Part shown: one piece after another, positions 63,117 to 64,000 of the stretch
Layout of the letters: the number at the start of each line of letters is the position of its first letter
How positions within the stretch are numbered: position 1 is the stretch's first letter
Source of the DNA: CAYUVH01 sp964448135
Lineage (GTDB): Bacteria; Verrucomicrobiota; Verrucomicrobiia; Limisphaerales; UBA8199
DNA: 64,000 bases
Direction of reading: 5' to 3'
Assembly: GCA_964448135.1 (NCBI GenBank)
Contig: CAYUVH010000067.1
Span: 1 to 64,000, forward strand
Notes under the pieces: model-generated
Databases searched by the model: none
Told to the model about the DNA's origin: nothing
Seen by the model: only the letters and a program-made list of their open reading frames with translations
Program-made: the position numbers and the translations under genes

Positions 63117-63217
63117 GAGCGCGGCTTTATAAGCCGCAGCACGTTCAAACGCATGGGGACTCACGCTTGGCGAAGGCATTCATGATCAAATCCGAAGACT
63201 TCCTGTGCAAAGCCCCC
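63117..63217. repeat. Dispersed ~100-bp repeat, copy B
   Basis: This copy opens GAGCGCGGCTTTATAAGCCG and ends CTGTGCAAAGCCCC, matching copy A at 60230-60329 over its whole length with scattered changes. The head can form the same GCGGCT/AGCCGC hairpin; base changes in its loop keep the stem intact. It sits in the divergent gap 63026-63364, where no other gene is seen. Confidence 0.75.
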
Positions 63218-63364
63218 TTTGGGGAAGGATTGGGGTGAGGGGAATTCTGCTTCCGACTCCAGCCGTCCAGGCGAGGCTGTCTCCTCCTCAGCGGCACGGC
63301 ACATACGCGCCACTCGCCATGCCTCCGTCCCTGCCCATTGCCATCCACACCTGATTCTGTTCCA

Positions 63365-64000
63365 ATGTTTTCAATGCTCCGCCCCCTTCTCCTTGGCTTC
63401 CTCTGCTGCACCGCCCTCGCCGCCTCCGAACCTCCCATCATACCCATCGGCCTCGATTCCTACCGCCAATGGGATCACTGGCCCGGCCAGCGCATCGGCG
63501 CGCGCGCCTACATGCGCAGCACCTACGACCGCACCGGCGGCAATGAAGGCGCCGACGCCAGTCACTTCCTCTACCAACTCGCCGATGACCGCAACGTCAC
63601 TCTCGACGTCCAGGGCCCCGGCATTCTTTACTTCGCCCGCTACAACCACTGGCACGGCAGCCCCTGGCACTACGAAGTGGACGGCCACGACCACGTCGTG
63701 CAGGAAACCAGCACCGCCGATCCCGATCATCCCAATCCCAACTCCGTTTTCCTTCCCACCGAACCCTTCCCCAATCCCCTCACCTGGACCTGGTCCATCA
63801 CGCGCGGCGCCGATCTCTCCTGGGTTCCCATCTCCTTTGAAAAATCCTTCCGCATGTCCTACAGCCGCACCCGCTACGGCACCGGCTACTACATCTATCA
63901 CCAATACGTCCCCGGCACGAAGCTCTCCGCCTCCATCCGCTCTTGGAACGAAAAAACCATCCCCGCCCAAGACGTCCTCGACCTCCTCAATCGCTCCGGC
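63365..64000 (+). CDS. DUF2961 (GH172-like) secreted protein, N-terminal part
   Basis: The frame from ATG 63365 is open for 212 codons to the window edge, so the C-terminus is missing. A signal peptide (~1-21, LLLGFLCCTALAA) is followed by a DUF2961-type beta-sandwich: NEGADASHFLYQLADDRNVT, LDVQGPGILYFARYNHWHGS, YEVDGHDHVVQETSTADP and GTGYYIYHQYVPGT. DUF2961 includes the GH172 difructose-anhydride and alpha-fructosidase/arabinofuranosidase enzymes, which work as trimers, though specificity cannot be read here. The gene is divergent from the SPFH cluster. Met4 is an alternative start. Confidence 0.82.
   Translation, partial: MFSMLRPLLLGFLCCTALAASEPPIIPIGLDSYRQWDHWPGQRIGARAYMRSTYDRTGGNEGADASHFLYQLADDRNVTLDVQGPGILYFARYNHWHGSPWHYEVDGHDHVVQETSTADPDHPNPNSVFLPTEPFPNPLTWTWSITRGADLSWVPISFEKSFRMSYSRTRYGTGYYIYHQYVPGTKLSASIRSWNEKTIPAQDVLDLLNRSG

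Noticed and set aside
63026..63154. N-terminal extension of the small membrane protein
   Set aside because: It translates repeat copy B in the same frame as the false start in copy A.
1..64000. Mobile element, phage or defence island
   Set aside because: No transposase, integrase, restriction, CRISPR or toxin-antitoxin gene was recognised in any frame.

Overview
The window looks like a chromosome segment of a GC-rich, Gram-negative polysaccharide degrader of the Verrucomicrobiota (Pedosphaera/Limisphaerales-like). This is inferred from the mix of families: several type IV pilin-like major pseudopilins, very large secreted beta-rich proteins, LamG and autotransporter-associated-strand proteins, a propeller histidine kinase, DUF5107, DUF5009 and many glycoside hydrolase families. 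A related PVC phylum is not excluded. I saw no rRNA, tRNA, CRISPR array, phage or insertion sequence.

Layout. 1-4236 (minus): 3'-truncated gene for a giant HYR/parallel beta-helix secreted protein. 4671-9780 (minus): membrane-anchored protein of unknown function, NarL-type response regulator and hybrid PAS/GAF histidine kinase. 9983-12310 (plus): AraC-type regulator fused to a GH84-type (O-GlcNAcase/N-acetylglucosaminidase) domain. 12564-21291 (plus): two large secreted proteins sharing an N-terminal module, with two pseudopilins between them. 21365-29330 (plus): tightly coupled run of sodium/solute symporter, secreted GH84 enzyme, DegT-type aminotransferase, neutral-ceramidase-like protein and Tat-exported GH42-like protein. 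29297-39580 (minus): GH31 glycosidase, aldose 1-epimerase, LamG protein, pseudopilin, AraC regulator and GH27 alpha-galactosidase. 39827-46190 (plus): DUF5107-TPR protein, sugar-porter MFS transporter and DUF5009 membrane protein. 46262-56077 (minus): giant repeat protein, pseudopilin, solute-binding protein, response regulator and propeller histidine kinase. 56087-63025 (minus): secreted FAD oxidoreductase, DedA-rhodanese fusion, an ohr gene remnant, two SPFH proteins and a small membrane protein. 63365-64000 (plus): start of a DUF2961 (GH172-like) protein.

How it may work together (inference). Secreted and periplasmic enzymes (GH84, GH31, GH27, GH42-like, DUF2961, FAD oxidoreductase) would trim complex glycans. 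The symporter and MFS porter import the products, and GalM, the aminotransferase, the ceramidase-like protein and DUF5107 process them. AraC proteins and two two-component systems would sense the substrates.

Two patterns stand out. First, a DNA-binding regulator carries a glycosidase domain with its catalytic Asp pair intact, and a stand-alone secreted paralogue lies 11 kb away. Second, each of the four complete non-enzymatic giant secreted proteins sits next to its own pseudopilin gene, and the giants share a small C-terminal beta-domain often ending in RFYR-like residues. Together these suggest a specialised pseudopilin/cargo export arrangement.
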